Positions 10,509 to 22,373 of a stretch of DNA of 64,000 nucleotides are shown piece by piece (position 1 is the first letter of the stretch; every line of letters starts with the position of its first letter). Under the pieces are notes generated by a model that had not been told where the DNA came from, made no database searches, and was given only the letters and a program-made list of their open reading frames with translations. The stretch comes from Carex sylvatica (lineage: Eukaryota > Streptophyta > Magnoliopsida > Poales > Cyperaceae), in the NCBI GenBank assembly GCA_964058845.1, contig CAXKVR010000091.1, positions 284,302-348,301 on the forward strand. Direction: 5' to 3'. Made by a program: the position numbers and the translations under genes.

Positions 10509-10898
10509 TAGAACTAGGGTTTTCTTGGTGAACTCAAGTCTAAAATACGTTAAATTGGCTTTAAATTATGAATCCGGACCATTAAGACTCGCCTATCTTA
10601 TGAGTGATGAGTCTACATTTGAAAATTTTAAACAGTCGAATTAATTTAGTATAAAGTCAAGTGGTCAAAAATTAGACGTTTAATAAATTAATTTTGATGC
10701 ATTCATTTTTTGAACGTTTTTTGACCGCTTGAGTTTATAGTAAATTAATTATAATGTTTAAAGTTTTTATATGTAGACGCATCACTCGTAAGGTAGGCGG
10801 ATTTGAACGGTTCGGATTCGTCATTTGAAATCGATTTGATGAATTTTAGACTTGAATTCACCAAGAGACTTGATGAACTTAAGAACACCCTAGTTCTA
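10509..10898. mobile_element. Fold-back MITE B
   Basis: TAGAACTAGGGT at the left matches ACCCTAGTTCTA at the right, with longer arms including CTCAAGTCTAAAAT. CTCATTTTT occurs at 10,496-10,504 and 10,899-10,907, a possible 9-bp Mutator-type duplication, although four bases separate the left copy from the repeat. It lies directly beside MITE A. Confidence 0.65.
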
Positions 10899-12364
10899 CT
10901 CATTTTTTTTATATATTATTTTATGCTTTACAATATTCTAAAATCTAAAATCCAAATATTCTAATTTGAGTGCATATATACTTCATTATCTATGTCATTC
11001 AAATTTGAGAAATTCAACTCCAATTATGTGGCTCATTAGTTTAATTTATATTTCTCTTAAATTATAGAGGCCAAAAAATATTAACAGAGCTGTTAATTTG
11101 ATCAGCCAGAAGCATCCCAACTTAATTAAAAAAATTAAATAGCATGTAAATTTCCTATTTTTTAGAACAACAAACAAATATAAGGAAGCATAGAAAGATG
11201 TAACACAAACAAATAATAAGTTTAAACAATCATCTTGATAATAATGAATAAATTGATTGACAAATTAATTTTTGACTTGAGAAGGTTATCTAATTTTATC
11301 CAAATGATGATGATTGACAAATTGAATTTTTTTTTTTAGTAAAAATAAGGATCAAGTCCTTATTTATTTTATTGAATGAAGGTATGTTACATTTGGGTTT
11401 TGAAATGAAATATTGTTACACAGAAAACAAAGAAAAATGGAATCAAGGTGATGGACAAAATGATTATTAAAATTCCTCGTTTATCCTGATAACACTTGAT
11501 AAGTTTGATACTCTTATGTTCATTTTATTACTTAAATTAATTATATGATTAATTAGGCTTTATAATTGTCATTCTTATAAAAAAAATTAATGCTTGATTG
11601 AGATGTTTGTACTTGCAATATTTTTTTATTTCTGCAAACAAAAAGTTTGTATATATTAACAAGAACATGTTTCATGACCTCATTAATTTTCATCATGGTA
11701 TGATGATGAAACTATCAAAATTAGGCCATTTGGAGACTTCATCTCCTCAAGAAACTTATGTAACATAGGTATGTGATTTTTATTTCTTTTTAAATGTGTT
11801 ATGAATTATATTAGTATTTTTTTGCTTGTGAGATACATAATTTGAACCAATTTATCACACAAAACACTCAATGCTAAACGAATTAGCAGCAAACAGTTGA
11901 TATGTGTTATTTAGAATCTTATTGCCTTATTGGCAATTCAATCATGCATATATTCATTTTTAAATGATCAATGTTCTTGTACCCTCATTTTATGAGAGAA
12001 ATTTCATAATTTATTTTGACTATGTATTGAATTAAGCAAGTAGGAAATTTTTACTTTATTAAGATTAATTAATCATTTTTAGAAAATTATAAGTACAAAA
12101 TTTCAAACTGTTTTTTTGAAATTAATAGTACTAATTAGGATTGGTTGTTTGTTAGAATCAATCCTGATACTATCAGGATCGATTTTTAGTAAGAACCGAT
12201 CCTAAATATTCATAAATTAGGATGGTTGACCAAAAAATCCGATCTAATTAGTTTTTAGGATCGATTTTATGAATAAAACCAATCCAGATAGGTATTAGTA
12301 TTGGTTATTTTATATAGCCGATCCAGATAGGCCGATCCTGATTCTAATTTTTCCATTAGTGGTT

Positions 12365-13150
12365 TCGGCTTGGAATTTTGATTTTTTAAGTTACTATAAT
12401 TACAACTTACTTGATTTTCAAGTTAAAATTTAAAAGATTTTGTGAAAATAGATGAAACTAATTTTTTCATGTGCAAAATTTAAATTATGATTTCTCTTAG
12501 TATTTTCAGTTATTAAAGAAAAATGAAATTATTATAATTTAGCATGTTATTAAAGTTTAAATTATTAAATTATTATAATTTAACTTGTTATTAAATTTAA
12601 ATGATCAAATATGATAAAATTTAAATTTAAATGATCAAATATTAAATTATCATTGCTTATATATATACATTGTCTCATTTATTTCAATTTTTAACATGAT
12701 ATAATAATATTGTTGTAGTAGTTTGTTTACAATTTAAATGATAAATTTAACATGTTAAAATTGAATTGATTAAATATGATAAAATTGAACATGTTTTAAT
12801 TCTATGAGGGACACATTTTAATTTCATCAGATACATATATATGTATCTTATGTCTTATTTATTTCAATATTTTAATCAAAAGTTTCGAATAAACCTGCTC
12901 TAAAGTAAAATGCAGTTTCAATTTGTATCCCACCGTCAGATCTTAGCGATTAGAAATATCATACCACACAATTGAAGATCAGACTGTTCAATTTGCAAGA
13001 CTTTGGGGTCCAAGTTCGGAGAATTTGTTTAGGTTTAACACCATCACTTCAATTGATGGCGATGGCGTTTCGAAAATTAAATTAATTCTCGATCAGTTCT
13101 TCTTCCACCTCGAGCCTGCACAGTACTCTCTCGACTGTTTGGGATTTAAC
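12365..13150. other. AT-rich repeats, no gene seen
   Basis: Repeated 'aaatttaaatgatcaaatat' and 'ttaacatgttaaaatt' phrases, diverged from the fold-back at 8,271-8,497. The last 250 bases are less AT-rich and may be the 5' region of the F-box pseudogene. Confidence 0.4.
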
Positions 13151-13151
13151 C

Positions 13152-13408
13152 GACTACATTAGTAATTTGCTCAACCCAATACTTGTCATAATATTAGGGT
13201 TATTAGCGACCCAAGAGGCAGTACATATATATGTACACTGTCTAAGAGGTGGAACAACCTCTGGACCTCTTTACCCGTCCTCAACATCAATGCGAGGGAT
13301 TCTCAAGCCCAATATTCCATCGAGGGGATCATTGGTAATTTACTTGAGAATATTACTGCAGATGTTCAACTTCTGGAGTTACAACTCAAGTGCGCTCTCT
13401 TGGTATAA
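13152..13408 (+). pseudogene. F-box/LRR protein fragment, frameshifted
   Basis: The first part reads DYISNLLNPILVIILGLL and ATQEAV, matching the F-box start (D-x-I-S-x-L-P-x-x-I-L). After a shift of two bases near 13,236 it continues SKRWNNLWTSLPVLNI, the classic end of an F-box in FBD/LRR-type F-box proteins, and runs to a TAA at 13,406-13,408 that might instead be a splice donor (GTATAA). The Pro of 'LP' is replaced and no start codon is in frame. The family provides the substrate adaptor of SCF ubiquitin ligases; this copy is almost certainly dead. LRR and FBD parts are not visible nearby. Confidence 0.7.
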
Positions 13409-14370
13409 TTAATTAATCTCTCTAATTGATGCCCGCGGGTGTCTAATTAAGTATTTATAATAAAATGTTGGGTATTGTAATTAAATAAATTGACTCCCAA
13501 TTACATTATCAGATACAATTTTATGTGATTGGCCCACATTTATAGTTTTAAGGTCACAAATTAAATGCGGTGCTAATTTTACATGATTAATTTACCCACA
13601 TAGCTAGTTAATTTCATGGTCCTGAATTAATTGACCCTCATATATAGCTAATGAATTTATATATAGTTTAATTAATTGTTCCGACTTGTGTTTGTGTATT
13701 ATCCTAATTACATGTGTATATATATAGGAATTGACAGTTTTGATGGCAAGACTCCCAAAATTTGATTGCTTGAAGGTTTTAACTGTTTTCATTTGTACAT
13801 TTACTTTTTTACAAATGGAAAATTGGATCATAAAAAACTGCCCCAACTTGACAAGACTCACATTAGTATAGCATGAGTATTGTGTAAGTATATATATATT
13901 TTTCCAGCTTAATTAAGTTATATATAGCTTCCAATGCATCATTTAATTAATTGTTGTAGCATTGTTATGCTCTGTCATGACCAGTTGAGGATAGAGTGTC
14001 ATCAAATCCACGAGTCCCGACGAGGCTTCAACAATCTTCAAGAAGATATCTCAAGATGGTTGAGGTCAAGTACTGGAGGTTTGATTTAATGGTGTGGCGA
14101 GTGGTTAAATATATGATGCTTGGTACAATGGAAACTCAAAATTTTAGGAACTATCTAATCACGGATGGTTCTTGCAATCTTAAATATACAAAATTTAACG
14201 GTGGAACCACTAGTTATAGTGGATGGAATTTGGGAGTTGTAGAACTAGTAGCTGCGGAATTCGACACTAAGCATGTCGAGAAGAGTTTAGCTAAATATTT
14301 GAGGAATATATTTTGTATGGGTATACACATGTTGTGTATTTTGTGCATGCATGAATATTACTTCTAAAAA
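13409..14370 (+). other. No clear gene; weak ORF at 14,056-14,367
   Basis: AT-rich sequence follows the F-box fragment. A reading with ATG at 14,056 ends at 14,367 (104 codons; the same frame is open from 13,996). It contains LKMVEVKYWRFD, which faintly recalls the FBD-domain start of F-box proteins, but I cannot support that. It could be a remnant of the same pseudogene or chance. Confidence 0.25.
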
Positions 14371-14427
14371 ATATCTGAGTAAGGCTTGGGTGCATGCATG
14401 TATTTCAGGCTTGTGTATTTTTTGAAA

Positions 14428-14538
14428 TTTTTTTACTATATTTTATGATTTATGAAAGATGGCCTAAAATATTGATAATTTCTTTTATTTTTAGGCCATT
14501 TTTGGTCATCTTTCATAAATCATAAAAAATAGTAAAAA
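14428..14538. repeat. Hairpin-forming fold-back, about 110 bp
   Basis: The left arm (TTTTACTATATTTTATGATTT, then ATGAAAGATGGCC) pairs with the right arm (CATCTTTCATAAATCATAAA followed by AATAGTAAAA), with a short loop. Probably a small MITE remnant. Confidence 0.65.
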
Positions 14539-14739
14539 TTAGTTTTCTACAAGTTTATTATATAACCAATTTATTGAGCTACTTAAATCGAAGTTTGAAG
14601 TTTATACGATAGGTTTTTGAGGCCTTAGCACGGATGACCTTATATTATCCATAGCACCCAAGCCATAAAAAATATTATCTATCCTTTTGAACATTCCCAT
14701 TGATTCAAAAAAAAAAACAAAGTTGGTATTGATCAAACT

Positions 14740-15020
14740 ATGCTGACGGCTCATCTACATCGCGGATGGTATAGATCAACACATCTACACCATCTATTTA
14801 ATAACCCAACCGATGTGAAAGAGTCAATCAAAACCAAAGGTTGGTTAAAAATTAACCAATGGAAAAGAGAGGGGAATCAGCGCCATCGGTTTTTTAAACG
14901 CCAACCGATGGTAAAAAGTTTAACGTAATTATAGCATTGCCACTCATGGCAAACGCCATATGTGCGGAAGGACATCTGATGATAAAGGAGTGATGGAAAA
15001 AATATTTTTTTGTAGTAGTG
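14740..15020. mobile_element. CACTA 3' end with ACCGATGG repeats
   Basis: The sequence ends TTTTTTTGTAGTAGTG at 15,020, the reverse complement of a CACTACTACAAAAA CACTA terminus. The preceding 250 bases contain CCAACCGATG and CCATCGGTT words in both orientations. The left end is missing. The repeat type resembles the left-end fragment at 22,374. Confidence 0.6.
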
Positions 15021-15744
15021 CAAGTATTTTAATTAAACAAATTAAAATCAATATACACATCAGCTTTGCCTTGAATTGTTTTCTTGATGTGATTGTTTTG
15101 TTTCTTGAATCTCGAATCTTTTGTCGCGTAACACGTGTGCAGTATAGTGTACAAATGAGTGAATTTCTAAAGGGGTATTAAAAATTTGTGCACCATGAAT
15201 TTTAAAACCATCGAACGGTCCGGAGCTGCACAACACTCAAGCTTTCAGTTGCATTTAACAAAATCATAGAATTTGTAGATTTATATTTTTAGATTTTAAT
15301 GGAAAAATATGTAAGTAATATAGAAATGTAAAAAGGTAGATATTAGAATTTTAACATTTTAGATGGATAATATAATATAACATTTCGAGACTAAAAATAC
15401 TTAATTTAGAAATTTTTCATATATACAAGAAAATACGTAATTTTGAGACCAAAAATACAGTATACAAAATTTATCACAGTACAGCTACCGTTGCCAACTT
15501 ATCGGTCTACTGGACCATATTTTTTTTTCATATTTTGGTCAACTTGTTAAGAGTAATGCAATTGCATAAAATAAAGCTGCATGAGTCACATTGTATATTA
15601 TTCTATTAATTAAAAAAAAAAAAATATTGACCCATTGTAGGGACCAATATGTGCTATGCATAGAATTATAGCTTCTCTCTATTTATTTATGTGAAAGTTG
15701 AGGAAATGCAAGAGCAGTGCACATAGCTAATTAGCTCAGAAAGA
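15021..15744 (+). promoter_or_regulatory. Upstream region of the P450 gene
   Basis: AT-rich upstream sequence. CTATTTATTTATG at about 15,679-15,691 is the best TATA-like element, about 55-65 bases before the ATG at 15,745. The ATG context is AAAGAATGGAA. No other regulatory motif is supported. A CACTA end lies about 720 bases upstream of the start codon, so this is the full space available for a promoter. Confidence 0.4.
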
Positions 15745-17596
15745 ATGGAACTCTTACTTTGTTTGTTGTTCATCGCACTGACCATCTCCCTTCTCTTTGC
15801 CATCTCTAAGTTATGTTCATCATCACACAATGCTCCCCTGCCGCCAGGCCCCACCCCACTACCAATAATCGGAAACCTACTAGACTTGGATAACCAGCCA
15901 CACCGTTCATTCGCTCGTCTCGCAAAGGTCTATGGCCCTATCATGTCTCTCAAACTTGGTCTCACCACTACAATTGTTGTCTCCTCATCTGAGGTTGCAC
16001 GTGAAGTCCTACAAACTAAGGATAAATTTTTCTCTGCCCGACCAGTACCCGACGTAATGCGTGTTGGCAACAATCATGATGCAAATTGGCTCTTTTTTCT
16101 TCCTAGCACATCTCCTATATGGAGCCGCAATCGTGCAATTTGGGCCACTAATCTCTTTTCAGTACTTGGCCTTAAGAGAACTGAAGAGATTAGGGCACAA
16201 AAGGCACATGATATTATAAACATTTTTCGTAAAAAAGCAGGTTATCCTATATGTATTGGAGACATAATTTTTGCCGGACTGCTTAATATGATGTCGAATG
16301 TACTATTCTCTCAAGATGTGGTTGATATCAACTCCGAGTCATGGCAAGAGTTCACTGAGTTGTTGAAGGAAAAGTTAAACGAAATTATGAAACCTAGCAT
16401 CTCTGATTTGTTTCCTTTTCTAAGGTTTCTTGATCTTCAACGTAGACGGCATAATGCTATAGGCCACAATAGGAGATTTTATAAGTTTTTTTCTGTTATT
16501 ATAGATGCTCGCTTACAGTGCGGGACCAGCAATGGAAAATACTATGGTGATTTCTTAGATTCCTTGCTCGATATGTTTGCAGAATCAAAGATAACTTATC
16601 AAGAAATTGCATTGCATCTTTTGGTAATTTATCTCATTTGTTTCAACACAGAGTTAATTTATATCAGAGATTAACAGCATGTCAATTTGGGTATATTTGA
16701 CAGCATGCTGAGAAATCTAGAAGTTCTTATTTGTTTATTAAAATAGTAATAATTAGTTATAAATATAATTTTTTTTTTTAAATTTGAAAGTCAAAGTTGG
16801 ATCTAGTTTTTCCTTAAACTAGAATGCTAACCAGACTTATGTAGGCAAAAGACAGAACCCCTCGTGTCCTATAGCAGTATCTGGTATCAGTTGTTCCATA
16901 ACTGACATTGGGAACAAAATGACAATTTACATATTCTGTGCAAAATCTTCCATACAAAATGCATTCATAACAGGTTAATATTTTTGTCATCAGGAACTTG
17001 TAGGGTCTTCAAGTGAAGCAACCTCAAGTACAATTGAATGGGCAATGAGCGAACTTCTCCGCGACCCAGTTGCCATGGCAAAAGCTCAAGCCGAAGTGCG
17101 GAAGGCTTTTGCATCACGATCTTTCAGAGAATCAGATATAATCAATCTTCCATACCTCCAAGCAGTAATTAAAGAAGTAATGAGATTACATCCAGCTGGG
17201 CTCTTTCACAAGGCCATGAAAGATGGATTGGACCTCAGTGGGTATAGAGTGCCGGAAGGAACGCCAGTGTTTGTAAACACATGGGCTATCGGACGGAACC
17301 CACAATTTTGGAATGAACCGGATGTGTTTAGACCAGAGAGATTTTTGGAGAAACAAATCAGCTTTTATGGGAAAGATTTCGAGTTCACTCCATTTGGGTC
17401 CGGGAAGAGAAGTTGTCCCGGGTTGCCATATGTTGCCAGGGTAATACCTTTTCTGCTGGCATTGATGCTTGCAGAATTTGATTGGAGGCTTCCAGATGGG
17501 ATGGAACACAAAGATATAGATATGTCGGATAAGTTTACGATGACGCTTAAGATGGCGGTTCCCCTTCATGTAGTACCCATTCCAATAAATACTTGA
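15745..17596 (+). CDS. Cytochrome P450, CYP76-like
   Basis: Exon 1 is 15,745-16,623, the intron 16,624-16,993 (GT...AG) and exon 2 16,994-17,596; together 493 residues, normal for a plant A-type P450. An N-terminal membrane anchor (residues 1-22) is followed by the Pro hinge PLPPGPTPLPIIGN. The C-helix has WSRNR. Exon 2 holds KEVMRLHP (ExxR), FRPERFL and the heme loop FGSGKRSCPG with its Cys ligand. Sequence style and intron position match CYP76 (terpenoid and alkaloid hydroxylases at the ER). The I-helix is odd: at the conserved A-G-x-D-T site the protein reads S-S-S-E-A, losing Gly and the oxygen-handling Thr. The Pro-Arg usual after the K-helix is also missing (GLFHKAMK). No stop or frameshift is present. 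It may be a specialised enzyme or a gene in early decay. Substrate unknown. Confidence 0.85.
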
Positions 17597-17870
17597 AGTA
17601 TGTTGTATTACCGATCTTAAAAATAGTTCTATTCTTTTTGTTTGAAATTTTGATTTTGTTCCTTAAATAGTATGTGTGTATAAAGGAATTTTGTGAGTTT
17701 GAATTGGTGGATCAGTAGTATATATAGTATATACTGATCAAGTGTCCACAGGTTGTAGTGGGAGTGCCAATATTGCATTACTAAATGAGAAAAAATACCA
17801 TTGTGAAATATTTTTTTTTCTTTTTGCTATATTTCATAAATATACCTCTAGTTTAATCTTATGTACATGA
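17597..17870 (+). other. 3' flank of the P450 gene
   Basis: T-rich sequence suited to a 3' UTR. AATAAA occurs across the stop region (17,585) but no convincing distal poly(A) signal was seen. A minus-strand LINE tail begins at 17,871. Confidence 0.4.
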
Positions 17871-18516
17871 TTTTTTTTTTTAAAGAAAGAGGCCAAAGCC
17901 CATTTCGTTAATATAAAATTGTTTTTAAATACAACTTTAGCCGACTGATGAATCCATTAGGAAATTACCAACGATTGACCATCAGGTACTGTTAGACCAC
18001 CAAAGTATGAAGAAGTTCATACAACAACCATTACATAACTAAAGCTAAAAACCAGAACTTCAAATTTGCTAATACTAAGCCACTCATGAGGGGGCTAAGG
18101 TTAATATGTAAGCGAGCACAAAATATGGAGATATGCTTCATCTATCTTCAAGAAGACTCAGGACTTGCATGTGGACCCATAGGCTGGTATACCACCATTA
18201 GTAGGGGCATGAACTGATTTATGGGGATGGCATCTTCAATAACTAGCAGCCACTCTCCCACAACATCTTTAACATTCTTCTTCATCACACCTAGCCAATA
18301 TAAACATAAAGATTTAATCATTAAAATTAGAGTTCTTGCAGTTTTAACTTGTATATTATTAAAGCACATCTCATTTCTATGCTTTCAAATTGACTATGTT
18401 ACAGCACTAAGAACAAGTAACAACTAAGAACAAGTGAACAAGCAAAAGTAATAACATCATCCAAGGTGTGCCATTGGTGCATGACCGCTTGATTTTTTTT
18501 CCAGCCAAAACCATAC

Positions 18517-18702
18517 TTACTGAGCTAAAGGGCATACTAAAAATAGATGGTCCACAGATTCAAATTGGTTACAAATTTGACAGTGTATGCTTCCTGTCCA
18601 CCATTTTTTGGTCAAGTTCTCATTTGTCAATATAAGGTTATGTAAAACCAACCACATAAAAATTCTTATTTTGGGGGGAACTGGTAATTGCCACCACATC
18701 AT
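18517..18702 (-). pseudogene. LINE zf-RVT fragment
   Basis: WWQLPVPPKIRIFMWLVLHN and CQICNQFESVDHLFLVCPLA match the conserved zinc-binding domain (C-x2-C...H-x4-C) found after the RT in plant LINE ORF2 proteins. It is flanked by stops and belongs to the LINE at 17,871-22,250. Confidence 0.8.
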
Positions 18703-19052
18703 AGTATTGTTTGGTTGATGTCCTCCAAAGTTTAAAATTTTGTAAATAGAATGAGTTGAAAACTGCCATGAAGTTTCCCATCACCAATCAAGCTTGTCAC
18801 GAGGCAATGTGAAAGAGGTTGAGCTAAGAATACTAGGCAGTTCTAACCATTTATTGTAGTCTACACCTACCAATTATATCCTAAATTGCAAAATTTGTCC
18901 TCGTGAATTGATGAAATCAGTTAGGAATATTGTTTTATTAGTACATTTAGAAAACATGGAGTAATATTTGGTAGCTAGTGAACAGTTTTGATACCATATA
19001 TCTAACCAGAATTTGACCTGAGTTTGAATACCAGGGGTATATGAGGTGCTAA

Positions 19053-21558
19053 TGTGACATTATGAATTTTATATATAATAAATAAAACATTTACATAAGG
19101 GCTTATTTGTAAAATTATCAAAGTTTGGTAATATTAAAAATATGGAGGGGTATATGTGCAAAATTCCAATTATTAAACTTTTTACCTTTCTTCTTCTTTC
19201 AATTTCCACCGAAACATTTGAGAGGAATTCGTGAGGTTAGGGTTGGCCGAACCAAAAAGGGAAAGAGAGAGAGAGAGAGAAATCGAGCGCGGAAACTGAT
19301 CAAACTTGTCGGAAAATCGAGATTCGAGCTGAATTGACGATCCTTGATCGATTCTAAAGCTTCAATTTGGTATATTTTTCTCCCTTGCAATTCTTTTGAA
19401 AACCCTAATTTATTCGATTTGTCGTGATTTCGGTTAAAATTCGTAATTATGGTTTCAGTAATCGAGTGCTAGCTCGATTAGTTGTTAATTTGTGATAATT
19501 GATATGATTTGTCTTCCTTTTCTCTTGGAAACCCTAATTCAATTGATTTGTTATATTTTTGGTGAAATTCGAATTCGAATTTGATTTGAGACGTTATAAC
19601 TCGATAATCGGATTGATTTGCTTGTGGAATTTGGAATTGAATTAGAGTTTGGTAATGGTGTTAATTATCGATGATTCTAGCTATGTAGATACCCTTGAAT
19701 TTGATAACCGTAACAATATATGTTAACCAATCGAATCCCGATCGAAAAGAATCGAAAACTAAACTGAAAACCTGAATTTTGTGCAATGTTGCGGGCCGCA
19801 ATAACTTACCCTACGGGCCGCAAGGAGAAAAGGTACTTAACCAAATTGGAAGTGTGTTGAGCAGTGAGGGTTGCGGGCCGTAAGCCAATTGTTGCGGGCC
19901 GCAAGCCAAGCAGGTCTCCCGAAGTGCTCTCGGACTTTTCGGGTGTCATTTGGTTGTGGGCCGCAAGGATCATGACTTCGGGCCGCAAGAGGTGAGGAAA
20001 AGAATTCGGGTGCTCAGCTGGGAGCTTTGCGGGCCGCAGCAAACTGGCCTCGGGCCGTAATACAAAATGCAGAATGCCCTACTTGATCCTTGTGTCTATT
20101 TAAACCCTAATTTCCTTGAACTTAAGTATGAACCTATATAAATAAGACCCGAATATCAACCCTAGACCGTGTTTAACTTGAATTAACTCGTGATAACCTA
20201 TCGGATATTAATCAAACGCTTTAATCGAATTTAACGTGTAAAATAGGTGGTAATCTAACGAGGCACCAGATCTCAGGATCGTTCGAGACGCCTGAGCCTT
20301 AGGCGAGTGCGCTATATACTCAGGTGCGGGGTTTCTGGACTTGTCTGATATTTTATATTCAGAAATTAAACTGTGTTTCGATTCATATGCATTGCATTGC
20401 CCAAATAAAGTAAAACTCGAATTGTTTTATCTGATTGATTTGCATGCTGGTATGGTTATTATTTGTGTTGATCTGAATAATCTGATTTTGGAATTAAAGT
20501 CACCGTGCTTTATATCACCATCGGTTGGTGGATATGGTATTATTGTCATCCACCGTGATGATGTCACCCAGGGGGTGAATCCGGATTTGTCAAAGTCTAT
20601 GCATGGACTTTGACGCCCAGTGTTCTAAAGCTTTAGATCGTCTGGCCCTCGGCAGTTCCCAGTACCGGTTGGGACGAGGGGTAAGTGACTTTGTATTATG
20701 ATTTTGGTTATGGGTGACTGTGTATCGGAGGCATTACCCAGGGGGTAATGCGTTTGGATGGTCAATTGGATTTATATGGATTTTCCGGATATGAATTGGA
20801 ACCAGACTTTTAATTAAACAGTTAAGCCTGTAACTACAGATGAGTGTCATGAGAAAAGGTTTTACCTGGCGCAGCCGTCTGTAGGTGTCTGTAACCCTAC
20901 AGATGAGGGGGAACGAATTGGGGTACAGTTTGGTGGAACATCTGTAGTTACTACCAGATATTCTGAAATCGAGTTAAACCAAATATTGTGTGCTTGAATT
21001 TCATCTTGGCAATTCCTGAATTGTGATTTCATTTGGATAAATATTGTCGGGTTTGTGCATTCATGTTTATATATGATTATAAACTGATCTGAGCTTTATT
21101 TGTGTTTTATTTTTGAATATAATCTGTGATTGCAAGTCCAGGAACGATTTGTGGCAATTTATCGCACTGAGAATTCAATTCTCACCCCCTCTTTTGGGTT
21201 AATTTTTCAGGTTCCGGTTCGGCGGATCCGAGAGAGACACGAGGTCGGTAGGCCTGGTTTCACCGCTGCTTAGCTTGTCTGGTATCGTGACTAGAGACAT
21301 GTATATATTTATGTTTTGATTGTATATATATATGTATTCTCTATGTCATTTTGTGATGCGTATCCATCGAGATACGGGTTTTGTATGATATTACCTGACC
21401 AGTTGGGATTTGTGAACTGTTTTTCTTAGTTATTTGTTTGTTTTGTTTGGTTGTGTTTTACTTTCTATTATATCGTAATTGCCTTGTAGGCATACGGGCA
21501 ACCGTATGTCTACGGCAGGAGGCACCTGTCGCGCCTCGTGGGGCCGCGGGGTGTGACA
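19053..21558 (+). mobile_element. Tekay-type solo LTR, TSD GCTAA
   Basis: 2,506 bp beginning TGTGACATTATG and ending GGGGTGTGACA, flanked by GCTAA at 19,048-19,052 and 21,559-21,563. It is a close relative of the LTRs at 52,087-63,081. With no internal region present, it is the product of LTR-LTR recombination. It sits inside the minus-strand LINE. ORF-like readings inside (for example 20,341-20,613) recur in the other LTR copies but have no recognisable domain. Confidence 0.95.
19790..20060. repeat. TTGCGGGCCGCAA palindrome cluster in LTR
   Basis: About eight perfect or near-perfect copies of the 13-base palindrome TTGCGGGCCGCAA lie within 270 bases, standing out from an AT-rich LTR. The same cluster recurs in all Tekay LTR copies (about 52,865-53,135, 53,965-54,225 and 61,270-61,590). 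Confidence 0.9.
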
Positions 21559-22373
21559 GCTAATTTCCCCAATGTGAAGTTTATTCAGAGAGGACCAATA
21601 GGGAGAGATAAAATGGGTAGGATGTCTCATGTATTTATAAAGATAACAGTTTTCCATAAGTCATTATACTCACTATTTTTGAGTTTCCACCACCATTTGA
21701 GTAATAAAGAAATGTTCATTTGTCTAAGATCTAAAATATCTAACTCTCCAAAACTCTTAGTTGACCTAGAAGTATACCAATCCAAAAGAATATATTTTTT
21801 CTTTTTAGAGTTACCTTACCACATGAACATTTTTCTTATCTTATCTATCAGTTTAATAACAATAAGTGAATGTTTGTAAACAAATAGAGCATAGAGGGGA
21901 ATAGCAATAAAAACTGAGTTTAGTAAGGTGAGTCTACCTCCTATGGACAGCATATTACTTTTTCAAAGTTGTAGTCTGCTTTCAACTTTATCTACTAGGA
22001 AAGCCCAATCAATAATTTGCATTTTTTTTGTAATGTAATGGAAGTCCTAGATATTTCATAGGAAATTCCCCCCATGAGCCCCTAACTAGTTGATTCATAG
22101 CTAGGTTTATATCTACATTAAGAATAAACATTTATGTTTTATCATAGTTAATCTTAATGCCTGAAATAGCTAACCTTATCTACAAAATAAAAAGGCTCAT
22201 AACTTAACAAGACATGAGAAAGAGACGTAGCATCTGTAAGCATCATATGATCGCACAAGTATGATACGTACATGTGTATTACTCCTTTAAAATTGTGGTA
22301 GCGTATTTAGGGACCTAGCTAGAAGTAACAAACTCAATGGTTACATGATACACACCTCACCGTCAGACTGTGG

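Larger units (their letters stand above)
8536..12361. mobile_element. Non-autonomous CACTA element, complete ends
   Basis: The left end reads CACTAGTGGAAAA and the right end is the reverse complement of CACTAATGGAAAA. Both are followed inward by GAATCAGGAT. The 3-bp duplication GTT lies at 8,533-8,535 and 12,362-12,364, as expected for CACTA. Subterminal arrays of GGATCGGTT / AACCGATCC hairpin units lie at 8,560-8,930, 9,755-9,925 and 12,130-12,350. No transposase reading was found in its 3.8 kb, so it would depend on a relative. Two fold-back MITEs sit inside. Confidence 0.85.
17871..22250 (-). mobile_element. LINE relic, split by a solo LTR
   Basis: A run of T at 17,871-17,881 followed by AAAGAAAGAGGCC is the poly(A) end of a LINE read on the minus strand. 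Coding remnants follow in order on that strand: the C-terminal tail (18,148-18,369), a zinc-binding zf-RVT segment (18,517-18,702), then beyond the solo LTR LDILDLRQMNISLLLKWWWK near 21,700 and FPMKYLGLPLHY near 22,050, both typical of LINE RT C-terminal regions. Many stops are present. The 5' end near 22,250 is approximate. Confidence 0.75.

Noticed and set aside
20341..20613. Conserved ORF inside the Tekay LTR (also at 54,403 and 61,771)
   Set aside because: The reading recurs only because the LTR copies are nearly identical; lengths differ between copies, starts are inconsistent, and no domain is recognisable. Treated as LTR sequence.
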